Positions 23,802-31,429 of a DNA stretch of 64,000 nucleotides are shown one piece after another. Position 1 is the stretch's first letter, and every line of letters starts with the position of its first letter. The stretch is taken from NCBI GenBank assembly GCA_035690865.1, contig DASSKE010000003.1, positions 124,001-188,000 on the forward strand. Direction: 5' to 3'. Source of the stretch: CAMLQK01 sp035690865. Its GTDB lineage: Bacteria; Patescibacteriota; Saccharimonadia; Saccharimonadales; UBA4665. The position numbers were made by a program, and so were the translations under genes. The notes under the pieces are model-generated. The model was not told the DNA's origin. It did no database searches and saw only the letters and a program-made list of their open reading frames with translations.

Positions 23802-24392
23802 ATGGGCAAAACCAAGCAGCAGTTGCTTGACGAACTAAAGGCTAGGATCCTGGCCGAAGGAGTTTGCTCCGAGCTGGCAGCCCAAGCCACACAGTTGGTG
23901 TTTGGCGATGGCAACCCTGATGCGAAGATCGTGTTCATAGGTGAGGCGCCAGGCAAAAACGAAGATCTTAAGGGCGTGCCATTTGTGGGCGCAGCCGGCA
24001 AGTTCCTCGACGAAATGCTGGCAACCATCAACCTCAAGCGCGAGGACATTTACATCACAAATATTGTTAAGTATCGTCCGCCCAACAATCGCGATCCGCT
24101 TCCCGAAGAAAAAGAAGCGTTTTTGCCATATTTACAGGCCCAGCTAGAAATAATTCAGCCTATTCTGGTCATTACCCTTGGTAGGCACAGTATGAATTGT
24201 TTCTTGCCGGATCTGCAAATCAGTAAGGTCCACGGGCAGCCCAAACGGTATAAGGGGATGGTATATTTGCCCCTCTTTCATCCGGCGGCCGCCTTATACA
24301 ACGGGGGAATGCGTCAGACATTGCTTGATGACTTTAGTAGAATCCCAGACATCATTCATCTGATAAAGACAGCGAACATAATTACTAAATGA
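23802..24392 (+). CDS. Family-4 uracil-DNA glycosylase lacking Fe-S cysteines
   Basis: A 196-aa uracil-DNA glycosylase that excises uracil from DNA. Motif 1 is GEAPGKNEDLKGVPFVGAAG (residues 48-67) and motif 2 LFHPAAALYN, both diagnostic for family 4. Of the four cysteines that hold the [4Fe-4S] cluster in this family only one candidate remains (C22): position +3 is L25, the VKCRPP cysteine is Y91 and the next is F107, with the normal 16-residue spacing. The enzyme is thus probably cluster-free. The start lies 2 nt after the previous stop. It ends in TGA. Confidence 0.85.
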   Translation: MGKTKQQLLDELKARILAEGVCSELAAQATQLVFGDGNPDAKIVFIGEAPGKNEDLKGVPFVGAAGKFLDEMLATINLKREDIYITNIVKYRPPNNRDPLPEEKEAFLPYLQAQLEIIQPILVITLGRHSMNCFLPDLQISKVHGQPKRYKGMVYLPLFHPAAALYNGGMRQTLLDDFSRIPDIIHLIKTANIITK

Positions 24393-24421
24393 CACTTCTG
24401 CAAGAAGAAAGGAATTTCATA

Positions 24422-26539
24422 ATGAACGAACAACCAAAAAAGCAGGGCGGTAAGCGCCCAAACAGCAACACTAATAACAACCCGGGTCAGAACCAGAGCC
24501 GCCCACCGCGCGGTAATGGCGGCGGCCAACGCCGTGGCGGCCAAAGCCAGGCCAAGGGCGGCGCTGGTTTAAGCATTGCGAAGGCCACCGTTTCGCGCGG
24601 CGCAGCCGTGCGCGCCCAAAAACGCTCACAAATGGATGCTCAACGTGTTGCCAATCAGTATCTCTCGGCCAATACCAACAGTGCTCCGCGCGAAAAACGG
24701 GCTAATTTTATTGATGACAGCCCGCGTTTGCATGTTATCGGACTTGGCGGTATGGACGGCGGCGGTTCCAAAAACATGATGCTTGTTGAGTACCAAAATG
24801 ATGCCGTTATTATGGACTGTGGTAACGATCTTGGTGTTGATTTACCTGGTATTAACTACGGCATTGCCGACACTAGCTACCTCGAGAGCATCCGCCATAA
24901 ACTTCGCGGCTACATTATTACGCATGGTCACCTGGATCACATCGGTGGTCTGCCGCACATTGTGCCAAAATTTCCCGCACCAATCTACGGTTCTAAATTT
25001 ACCATTGGTCGTGTAGAAGAAATCTTTGAGAACTTTGGCCTGCCAATGCCCGACGGTTTTGAACTGCGCACAGTTGTTATGAACCAGCACACCCACGAGC
25101 GCCTAAAGGTAGGCGAGTTCTTTGTAGAGCTGGTAGCAATTACGCACGCTATTCCTGGCTCAACGTGTATCGTGCTTGATACGCCCGTTGGTCGCCTTAT
25201 TAACACCGGTGACTTCCGCCTTGATCCTCAGCCGCTCGACCACGATAAAACCGACACAGAGCGCCTAAAGGAGCTTGGTGACGAAGGTGTTTTGGCTCTG
25301 TTGAGCGAGAGTACCACCCCTGAGCGCCTCGGTCGCACACCGTCCGAGAGTACTTTGGAACAAAGCTTCGTTGACATCATGGATCGCGCCCCAGGCCGTA
25401 TCTTCATTGCCATCTTCTCAACCAACATTAACCGTATCCAGATGATTATCAACGCCGCCGCTCATCATGGTAAAAAAATTGCCCTCGACGGACGCAGTAT
25501 GATGAGTACGCTCGAAATGGCCGTCCGCCACGGATTTGTTAAGGTACCAAAAGGAACCTTCGTGCCAATTGCCAGCGTGCCAAGCCTCAAAGACACCGAT
25601 GTTGTTGTAGTCTGTACTGGTGGCCAGGGTGAGCCAAGCTCAGCGCTGCAGCGTATGGCTTCCGGCGACCACAAACACGTTAAAATGAAGCCGCAAGATA
25701 CCGTAGTGTTGAGTTCTACACCAATTCCAGAAACCGGCAACGATGCGCTCATCGGTAACATGATCGACGACCTCATGCGCAAAGGTGTACACGTATTCAC
25801 GCATGTAAACCACGACCTCGAAGGTGTAGGGCCGCTGCACGTATCTGGACACGCTTCACGTGATGAATACGCCGACATGATCAACTTTACGCGGCCTAAA
25901 TTCTTTGTGCCTATCTATGGCGCATATCGCTCCAAGCAGAGCCACATCGAGCTGGCTGTCGAAATGGGTATTCCCCGCAAGCACACCGTAAACGCCGAAA
26001 ACGGTGATGTCATTTCAATGACCGCTGACACCATGGAAATCACCGGCAATGTGCCGCATGGTACCATTTTGGTGGACCAAACGGGTGCTATCGTAAACAA
26101 CGTGGTAGTAAAAGATCGCGTTCTGTTAAGCGAGGAAGGGCTGGTCGCCGTTGTTCTTACCGTTGATAAACGAAGTGGCAGTTTGCTGACAAGCCCTGAC
26201 ATTATTAGCCGTGGTTTCATTTACATGCGCGACAACGAAGAAATTATGAATGGTTTGCGCCACGAACTGCGCCGTGCTGTTCAGCAACGCTTTAAGCGTG
26301 TTGACCTAGACCGCTTTAAGACCGAACTCAAGGACCACGTTACGCACTACCTGTTCGAAAAGACGCAGCGCAGCCCAATCGTCATTCCAGTGGTTAACGT
26401 TATCGGTGGCAAAGTAGAGGCTAAAACCGTACATCAGTCCAAGAACACCAAAGATTCCGAAAATATTGCCCGCGAACAAGAGCGTCGTTTCCAGGAGATG
26501 CGCAGCCGCTTGCTCAGCCAAGACGCCCGCGTCGACTAG
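24422..26539 (+). CDS. rnj: Ribonuclease J with N-terminal RG/Gln-rich extension
   Basis: A 705-aa metallo-beta-lactamase/beta-CASP ribonuclease for mRNA decay and rRNA processing. HGHLDH is at 168-173, the beta-CASP region includes TGGQGEPSSALQRMASG, and SGHASRDEY holds a conserved beta-CASP His; the C-terminal domain follows. The length exceeds the usual 550-560 aa because the first ~95 residues are a low-complexity extension rich in Gly, Arg, Asn and Gln (PRGNGGGQRRGGQSQ), likely disordered and RNA-binding. AAAGGA precedes ATG 24422; an in-frame ATG at 24389 overlaps the UDG stop and has no SD. Confidence 0.95.
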   Translation: MNEQPKKQGGKRPNSNTNNNPGQNQSRPPRGNGGGQRRGGQSQAKGGAGLSIAKATVSRGAAVRAQKRSQMDAQRVANQYLSANTNSAPREKRANFIDDSPRLHVIGLGGMDGGGSKNMMLVEYQNDAVIMDCGNDLGVDLPGINYGIADTSYLESIRHKLRGYIITHGHLDHIGGLPHIVPKFPAPIYGSKFTIGRVEEIFENFGLPMPDGFELRTVVMNQHTHERLKVGEFFVELVAITHAIPGSTCIVLDTPVGRLINTGDFRLDPQPLDHDKTDTERLKELGDEGVLALLSESTTPERLGRTPSESTLEQSFVDIMDRAPGRIFIAIFSTNINRIQMIINAAAHHGKKIALDGRSMMSTLEMAVRHGFVKVPKGTFVPIASVPSLKDTDVVVVCTGGQGEPSSALQRMASGDHKHVKMKPQDTVVLSSTPIPETGNDALIGNMIDDLMRKGVHVFTHVNHDLEGVGPLHVSGHASRDEYADMINFTRPKFFVPIYGAYRSKQSHIELAVEMGIPRKHTVNAENGDVISMTADTMEITGNVPHGTILVDQTGAIVNNVVVKDRVLLSEEGLVAVVLTVDKRSGSLLTSPDIISRGFIYMRDNEEIMNGLRHELRRAVQQRFKRVDLDRFKTELKDHVTHYLFEKTQRSPIVIPVVNVIGGKVEAKTVHQSKNTKDSENIAREQERRFQEMRSRLLSQDARVD

Positions 26540-26556
26540 TAGTGTAAATAATAATC

Positions 26557-26585
26557 TTGCAAATAACGATAGTAAGTAGTATAAC
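26557..26585 (+). promoter_or_regulatory. Promoter of the 26594 gene
   Basis: TTGCAA (26557-26562), a 17-bp spacer and TATAAC (26580-26585). The -10 ends 8 nt before ATG 26594; leaderless start. Confidence 0.65.
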
Positions 26586-26593
26586 TGTCGTTT

Positions 26594-27232
26594 ATGAAGA
26601 GACTACCCGATTACCAACCGGGTCTTGGCGGCATCGAAGGTTACGGTGAACTGCCAGACCGACGCCACGCAGCCGCTATATGCGAAGCCCTCGAAACGCT
26701 GGCCTTCGACGAAGGCATGGGCCACCCAACAGAAGATGAGGCATGCTTCAAGCGTCAGCTTACATTACAGCCCGATGGTGTCATAACAAGGGCGGGTACC
26801 GATTTACTCCTTGATTCAGCTTTGCTAGACGCCTATGATCCTGACAAGAATATTGCGTCACCGTGGTGCAGCGTGGATGTATTTGCCCGCTATACCAAGG
26901 AAACCGACACCCGCTACACCTCGCTTACCCTCATGCTGGGCGGTTTTACCACTCTCGCAAGCGAGAATAACCAGCGCCGTGTACATGCCGTAGGCGAGGG
27001 CTACCGCTATGAAACCGAAGTGCAACCCATATACCGACGCCTGTTGGTGCCAGGCCACGTTACTCGTTCGCACAGCACTGCGGCACAATTCGAGGGCCGG
27101 CAGGAGCATATCCAAACGCTTCTTCGTGCCGAGCTCGACAACCCACGTCTCGATGATGCCCAGCGCGATTATGCGACACTGGCTCAGGCTCAAGCTATCG
27201 AAGATTTAGCCGAAGCACTTATTTCTGTATAG
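26594..27232 (+). CDS. Protein of unknown function, tandem paralogue A
   Basis: A 212-aa soluble protein. It shares a common plan with the next gene: a helical N-terminus, a GTDLLLDSALLDAYD segment (next gene: GNDLLCDSGWLDD), a LMLGGFTTLASE segment (ELYLGGVACLQSE), GEGYRYETEVQP (GIGYRYDLDLNP), and a C-terminal helix with QRDYATLAQAQAIEDLAEAL (QHDFATASQAVSLRSLSALL). No catalytic motif or known family is recognised. The leaderless promoter shows it starts a transcription unit that includes its paralogue. Confidence 0.65.
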   Translation: MKRLPDYQPGLGGIEGYGELPDRRHAAAICEALETLAFDEGMGHPTEDEACFKRQLTLQPDGVITRAGTDLLLDSALLDAYDPDKNIASPWCSVDVFARYTKETDTRYTSLTLMLGGFTTLASENNQRRVHAVGEGYRYETEVQPIYRRLLVPGHVTRSHSTAAQFEGRQEHIQTLLRAELDNPRLDDAQRDYATLAQAQAIEDLAEALISV

Positions 27233-27233
27233 T

Positions 27234-27875
27234 ATGAGTAACCGGCCTCCTTTTTTCCATGGTGGGTCAAACGGTAGGGACTCCTTTGGCGCTCCGGCCA
27301 ATTTATTTCTTGCGCATCAGGCATACGAGGGTCTCCAGCAACTAGCCACTATTCATGGAAGCGAAATCGCCGGAGGCGTAGCTTGTGTAATGCCTCTGGA
27401 CCTCACCGACAAACAGGTGAGGCTGTATGGCAACGATTTGTTGTGCGATTCTGGTTGGCTAGACGACCCAAACAATCTTTCTGATACGTGGGCAACCCTT
27501 AGCACCATGACCGTATCAAGCTCAGAAATGGGCTATCGTATGGCCGCCATGGAGTTGTATCTTGGGGGTGTGGCCTGTTTGCAGTCCGAGGACGCCGACA
27601 TACCGCCACAAGACTGGGCTATGGGCATCGGCTATCGGTATGATCTCGACCTCAACCCGCCCGAAGCTGATTATCAGCAGCCAAGGCCATATATGTTACG
27701 ATCTTACCAAACATTGCAGGCGCCTAAAGATACATCACGTAGGCAAATGCGCAAAACGCTTGCGAATCTTCTTTGCAAGCGACCCAGCGCAAGTCAGCAC
27801 GACTTTGCCACTGCATCACAGGCCGTTTCGCTCCGTTCCTTGAGCGCTTTATTGATTGAGCAGCCGCCCGCATAG
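27234..27875 (+). CDS. Protein of unknown function, tandem paralogue B
   Basis: A 213-aa soluble protein, a diverged copy of the preceding gene (shared blocks listed there). It begins one base after the upstream TAG without an SD, so it is probably translated by coupling. It ends just before the TTGACA of the ftsK promoter. Function is unknown. Confidence 0.65.
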   Translation: MSNRPPFFHGGSNGRDSFGAPANLFLAHQAYEGLQQLATIHGSEIAGGVACVMPLDLTDKQVRLYGNDLLCDSGWLDDPNNLSDTWATLSTMTVSSSEMGYRMAAMELYLGGVACLQSEDADIPPQDWAMGIGYRYDLDLNPPEADYQQPRPYMLRSYQTLQAPKDTSRRQMRKTLANLLCKRPSASQHDFATASQAVSLRSLSALLIEQPPA

Positions 27876-27887
27876 GCTCCTCCATCA

Positions 27888-27916
27888 TTGACAAAAGTTG
27901 TAATTATTGCTATAGT
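27888..27916 (+). promoter_or_regulatory. Strong promoter upstream of ftsK
   Basis: Perfect TTGACA (27888-27893), a 17-bp spacer and TATAGT (27911-27916). The predicted start is near 27923, giving either a leaderless TTG 27919 start or a leader of about 50 nt to ATG 27973. Confidence 0.75.
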
Positions 27917-27953
27917 TATTGTATAAAACCATCACGACAGGGTACCATAAGCG

Positions 27954-27962
27954 TGATACACT
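27954..27962 (+). promoter_or_regulatory. Second, extended -10 promoter upstream of ftsK
   Basis: TG-A-TACACT ends 10 nt before ATG 27973, matching the leaderless pattern seen elsewhere in the window. Confidence 0.45.
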
Positions 27963-27972
27963 AAAAACAGAT

Positions 27973-30216
27973 ATGGCACAGAAGAAAAAAACCACCAGAA
28001 CCAGAAAAAAAGTAGCTCCGGAACCAAAAGAGCGGTCTCCGTTTTGGCCGTTGAGCTTTGCCATAGGCTTATGCGTTGCGGCTCTTTTTGTATTATTGGG
28101 CGGATTTAATACGGGCGGACCATTGCCTCAGGGGTTGTTCGGCGCTTTCTTTTGGCTTTTTGGATGGGCAGCTTACCTTACGCCACTCGTACTTGTGTAC
28201 TGGGCTGTTGGCAAATTCCGTAGCGAAGACCACCGTATGCATGCTGGCAAATTGCTGAGCGCCTTTGCGTTGCAGGCATTCGTTGCCGGATTCTTGTTTA
28301 GCGCTATTGCCGAGCGCCAGGGCGCCACCTGGATCGACAATCATGGTGGGGCGGTTGGTATGGCTCTGGGCAGCAGCGCTCTTAGCTTGCTTGACAAATT
28401 ACCGGCATCAATAATGTTCCTTGTTCTTACAACTTTGGCGCTTTTCTTTGCGCTGGCAATCTCACCCAAAGTGCTCTTGCGCCTCGGTGACGTTTTTAAA
28501 CAACCTATCGCCGAGGGTGATACCGATATGGCTGAACTTAAAGCGCGGGGTAGGGAGTCGGGCGGCTTTACATTGAATGAGGGCGTCCCTGTTGAGCATA
28601 ATGCCGAACCAGCCCGTCCGCGGCCTCGCCTTTCATCCCTCAAGAATAGTGCTGCCGCCGAGAAGCAGCCGCCTGCCACTGATGCCGGCGAAGCACTCAC
28701 TATGGCTAGTGATCCTAATTGGAAGTTCCCTGGTGTAGATTTGCTCGATCAGCGGCAGGACAAAGCAGACGCCGGTGATGTAAACGGCAATGCCCAAGCT
28801 ATACGTGACACCTTCTCAAACTTCAACATTGATGTCGAAATGGAAGGCGCAAATGTCGGGCCGCGAGTTACCCAGTATACGCTCAAGCCTCCTACAGGGG
28901 TTAAGCTCACGAAGATTACTGCACTGGAGAATAACCTGGCTCTCGACCTGGCTGCACATGCCATCCGTATTGAGGCGCCAATTCCTGGCAAGCGGGCAGT
29001 TGGTATTGAGGTTCCAAACGTAAAGGCGGCAATGGTTCGTTTGAGCGCAATCTTCCAGTCAAACGATTGGACCGGCGAAAAAAGTACCCTTACCTTTGCC
29101 TTGGGTAAGGACATTGCTGGCAAGCCCGTGGTTGCCGATCTGGCTAAAATGCCCCACCTTTTAGTTGCTGGTCAGACAGGTTCAGGTAAGTCAGTTATGA
29201 TAAACGACATCCTCACCAGTCTGTTATATCGCAATAGCCCCTCAGACCTTAAACTTATCCTCGTTGACCCGAAGCAGGTTGAGCTAACGCCATACAACGA
29301 CATTCCACACCTATTGACCCCTGTCATTAACGAGCCAGAAAAGTGTATCAGCGCACTTAAGTGGGCTGTGGCCGAAATGGAGCGCCGATTGCGCACCATG
29401 GCCGAAGTGGGCAAGCGTAATATCGCTGAGTACAACAACCTCAAAAAAGAGGAAGGCATGCCGTACATCGTTATCGTGATAGACGAGCTGGCCGACCTTA
29501 TGATGATGGCCGCCCGTGATGTCGAGAGCCTTATCGTACGCTTGGCACAAAAAGCGCGTGCTGCCGGTATTCACTTGGTACTTGCTACTCAGCGCCCATC
29601 GGTAGATGTTATCACCGGCCTCATTAAGGCAAACGTGCCTGCACGTATTGCTTTTACCGTTGCCAGCCAGATTGACTCCCGCACCATCATAGACCAAATG
29701 GGTGCCGAAAAACTTCTGGGCCGCGGTGATATGCTTTTCTTGACAAGTGATATGCCCAAGCCAAAACGCGTACAAGCTGCCTTTATAAGCGATGAAGAAA
29801 CCGAAAAAGTGACGCAGTTTATCCGCGAGCAGCGTGAGCCGCAATATGATGATGAAGTTGTCAGCCAGCCGGTGCAAATTGGCAATGGCAAAGGAGGCAA
29901 CGTTGTTGATTACGGCGCCAACGACTCCGAAGATGATATGTGGAAGGATGCAGTCCGGGTTGTTATCGAGGGGCACAAGGCTAGTACCAGCCTACTCCAG
30001 CGACGATTGCGTATAGGTTACGGCCGCGCCGCACGTCTTATCGAAACCATGGAGGAGCAGGGCATCGTCGGGCCAGCAGACGGGTCACGACCACGCGAGG
30101 TTCTCGTTAAGTCTATGGAAGAAGTATTCGATAGTGGTCAAGATTCTGCTGGTGGTAGCGATGACGGCGATCAGCCACCGCAACAGAGTGCGCGCGAAAC
30201 CTTTCTCGTCCAATAA
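27973..30216 (+). CDS. ftsK: DNA translocase FtsK/SpoIIIE
   Basis: A 747-aa hexameric DNA pump for chromosome segregation at the septum. Four N-terminal transmembrane segments (about 25-165), a variable linker, then the motor: Walker A GQTGSGKSVMIND (about 401), ILVDPKQVELTPYNDIPHLL, Walker B VIDELADLMM (about 501), and ATQRPSVDVITGLIKANVPA. The C-terminal gamma winged helix (about 656-714, GHKASTSLLQRRLRIGYGRA) reads polar sequences and contacts the Xer recombinase in homologues; a Xer gene lies at 61182. ATG 27973 is chosen because of the extended -10 just upstream; an in-frame TTG at 27919 would add 18 residues. Confidence 0.93.
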   Translation: MAQKKKTTRTRKKVAPEPKERSPFWPLSFAIGLCVAALFVLLGGFNTGGPLPQGLFGAFFWLFGWAAYLTPLVLVYWAVGKFRSEDHRMHAGKLLSAFALQAFVAGFLFSAIAERQGATWIDNHGGAVGMALGSSALSLLDKLPASIMFLVLTTLALFFALAISPKVLLRLGDVFKQPIAEGDTDMAELKARGRESGGFTLNEGVPVEHNAEPARPRPRLSSLKNSAAAEKQPPATDAGEALTMASDPNWKFPGVDLLDQRQDKADAGDVNGNAQAIRDTFSNFNIDVEMEGANVGPRVTQYTLKPPTGVKLTKITALENNLALDLAAHAIRIEAPIPGKRAVGIEVPNVKAAMVRLSAIFQSNDWTGEKSTLTFALGKDIAGKPVVADLAKMPHLLVAGQTGSGKSVMINDILTSLLYRNSPSDLKLILVDPKQVELTPYNDIPHLLTPVINEPEKCISALKWAVAEMERRLRTMAEVGKRNIAEYNNLKKEEGMPYIVIVIDELADLMMMAARDVESLIVRLAQKARAAGIHLVLATQRPSVDVITGLIKANVPARIAFTVASQIDSRTIIDQMGAEKLLGRGDMLFLTSDMPKPKRVQAAFISDEETEKVTQFIREQREPQYDDEVVSQPVQIGNGKGGNVVDYGANDSEDDMWKDAVRVVIEGHKASTSLLQRRLRIGYGRAARLIETMEEQGIVGPADGSRPREVLVKSMEEVFDSGQDSAGGSDDGDQPPQQSARETFLVQ

Positions 30217-30220
30217 TTAT

Positions 30221-30239
30221 TGCACAGTAACCTTGTGCA
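30221..30239 (+). other. Short hairpin after ftsK
   Basis: TGCACA and TGTGCA flank 7 nt, immediately before the larger structured element. No T-run follows. Confidence 0.4.
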
Positions 30240-30316
30240 GGGGTGGCACTGGCGGGGTGGCTCCCATACTATTTTGTTTCTACAAATAGTATGGGGCGGA
30301 CCAGTGACAGGACCCC
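30240..30316 (+). other. Nested inverted-repeat structure between ftsK and the 30417 gene
   Basis: The core is a perfect 12-bp stem, CCCATACTATTT (30263-30274) with AAATAGTATGGG (30284-30295), and a 9-nt loop. Outside it CACTGG (30247-30252) pairs with CCAGTG (30301-30306), and GGGGT (30240-30244) with ACCCC (30312-30316). There is no T-run. It could be a structured RNA, a 3'-end protector or a DNA site; no gene fits the 200-bp gap. Confidence 0.65.
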
Positions 30317-30347
30317 AGCTTTTAGCCTACATAACAAATAAAAAGTG

Positions 30348-30376
30348 TTGTCGTAAAGCTTACGTATGTGTATACT
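30348..30376 (+). promoter_or_regulatory. Promoter of the 30417 gene
   Basis: TTGTCG (30348-30353), a 17-bp spacer and TATACT (30371-30376), giving a leader of about 34 nt. A second weak -10 (TATCAT, 30405-30410) lies 6 nt before the ATG. Confidence 0.55.
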
Positions 30377-30416
30377 ATGGGTTTTATCAAGAACCATATA
30401 CACATATCATACGCAT

Positions 30417-31358
30417 ATGAATGCATTACATCCTCGTGAACCCAAGCACATCCCCTCGTTGGAGGGCCTCGTTGACCCTAATCAGGTGAGCCGTCATCTT
30501 GACGCCGTAGCACCTCCTGTCGAACAACAAGCAGCCGAAGCAATGGGGCGGATCGTGCGCGAAGAAGGACTCATAGCCCGACAAACCGGAGAGCACAATA
30601 GCCAACCCATTGTAGCTATCTCTACTCCCGATGGCGAGCCTCTTTACCAGGGGGGAATAACTAGCGAAGAGAGCGTCGAGCGTTTGCGCCTTGGCTTGGG
30701 CTTTGTTGCTGCGCGAGATGGTCACGACCAATCGCCGCCAAAAGATCTCGACGACATTTTGTTTGGAACTGGCGCTAATCCTATCATTCGGGGCGAAGTT
30801 TTGCGCAAAGCGCGTCCAACGCCAGATGCTACAAATCATCCTGCGGTTCCTGCAGAATCAAAGACTGGCCGGCACGCGCGGGACAAGCAGCGTGGCCCAT
30901 GGCGTCGCCGACTGGTTGCCGGCACCATGGCAGCCGTAGCCTTGGTGGGCGCTTTTTTAAGCGGAGACAGCGGATCCACGCATCACAATGCCGCCCCTCG
31001 TCCATCTGCAACCACAACCCCTAGGCCCGAAGCTCCTCACAAGGTGCTGCCACAGCCACCCTCAGTATCACATCGCACAATCGGCCATAATTCGTATGAG
31101 TATACACAAAACAGCCAGGGTGAAATCACTACAATAACCGGTCACTTAGGACAGGGCGAAAGCCCATGGACCCTCACCGCAGGTGCCTTTGAATTGACGC
31201 ATCAAGAAGCTTCGCCGCAGGCTATAGCCTCAGCCGATTACTACATGAGCCAGCCGGCCCTAAAAGAGGCGGCAAAGAGCCTTCCAACGGGCAGCGCTAT
31301 GACCTGGCGGGTATCTGTTGCGGCAGGCAAGAGTGCGCTTTCCCCTGTTATGCAGTAA
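30417..31358 (+). CDS. Bitopic membrane protein, unknown (ftsK-linked 1)
   Basis: A 313-aa protein. Residues 1-155 are cytoplasmic, charged and helical. A basic stretch (GRHARDKQRGPWRRRL) precedes a single transmembrane helix (about 168-185, VAGTMAAVALVGAFL), so the N-terminus should stay inside. A Thr/Pro/His-rich linker and an exported domain of about 90 residues follow (YEYTQNSQGEITTITGH; AGAFELTHQEASPQAIASAD; MTWRVSVAAGK). No family is recognised. The same plan (long cytoplasmic part, one TM, Ser/Thr/Pro linker, small outer domain) recurs in the next, larger gene. ATG 30417 is chosen over an upstream in-frame start that overlaps the promoter. Confidence 0.65.
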   Translation: MNALHPREPKHIPSLEGLVDPNQVSRHLDAVAPPVEQQAAEAMGRIVREEGLIARQTGEHNSQPIVAISTPDGEPLYQGGITSEESVERLRLGLGFVAARDGHDQSPPKDLDDILFGTGANPIIRGEVLRKARPTPDATNHPAVPAESKTGRHARDKQRGPWRRRLVAGTMAAVALVGAFLSGDSGSTHHNAAPRPSATTTPRPEAPHKVLPQPPSVSHRTIGHNSYEYTQNSQGEITTITGHLGQGESPWTLTAGAFELTHQEASPQAIASADYYMSQPALKEAAKSLPTGSAMTWRVSVAAGKSALSPVMQ

Positions 31359-31373
31359 GCTTATGCTTTAAAC

Positions 31374-31403
31374 TTGACTTTTTAGCCATTTTAGTGTTAG
31401 AAT
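31374..31403 (+). promoter_or_regulatory. Promoter of the 31430 gene
   Basis: TTGACT (31374-31379), an 18-bp spacer and TAGAAT (31398-31403). A leader of about 20 nt contains AAAGGTAAG before ATG 31430. Confidence 0.6.
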
Positions 31404-31429
31404 AATGTAAGTAAAGGTAAGCAAAAACT

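Noticed and set aside
29311..29976. A 221-codon minus-strand frame within ftsK
   Set aside because: The FtsK motor motifs lie on the plus strand across this interval; the antisense product resembles nothing.
30220..30420. A 66-codon frame across the structured region after ftsK
   Set aside because: It runs through the inverted repeats and the promoter of the next gene; no start signals.
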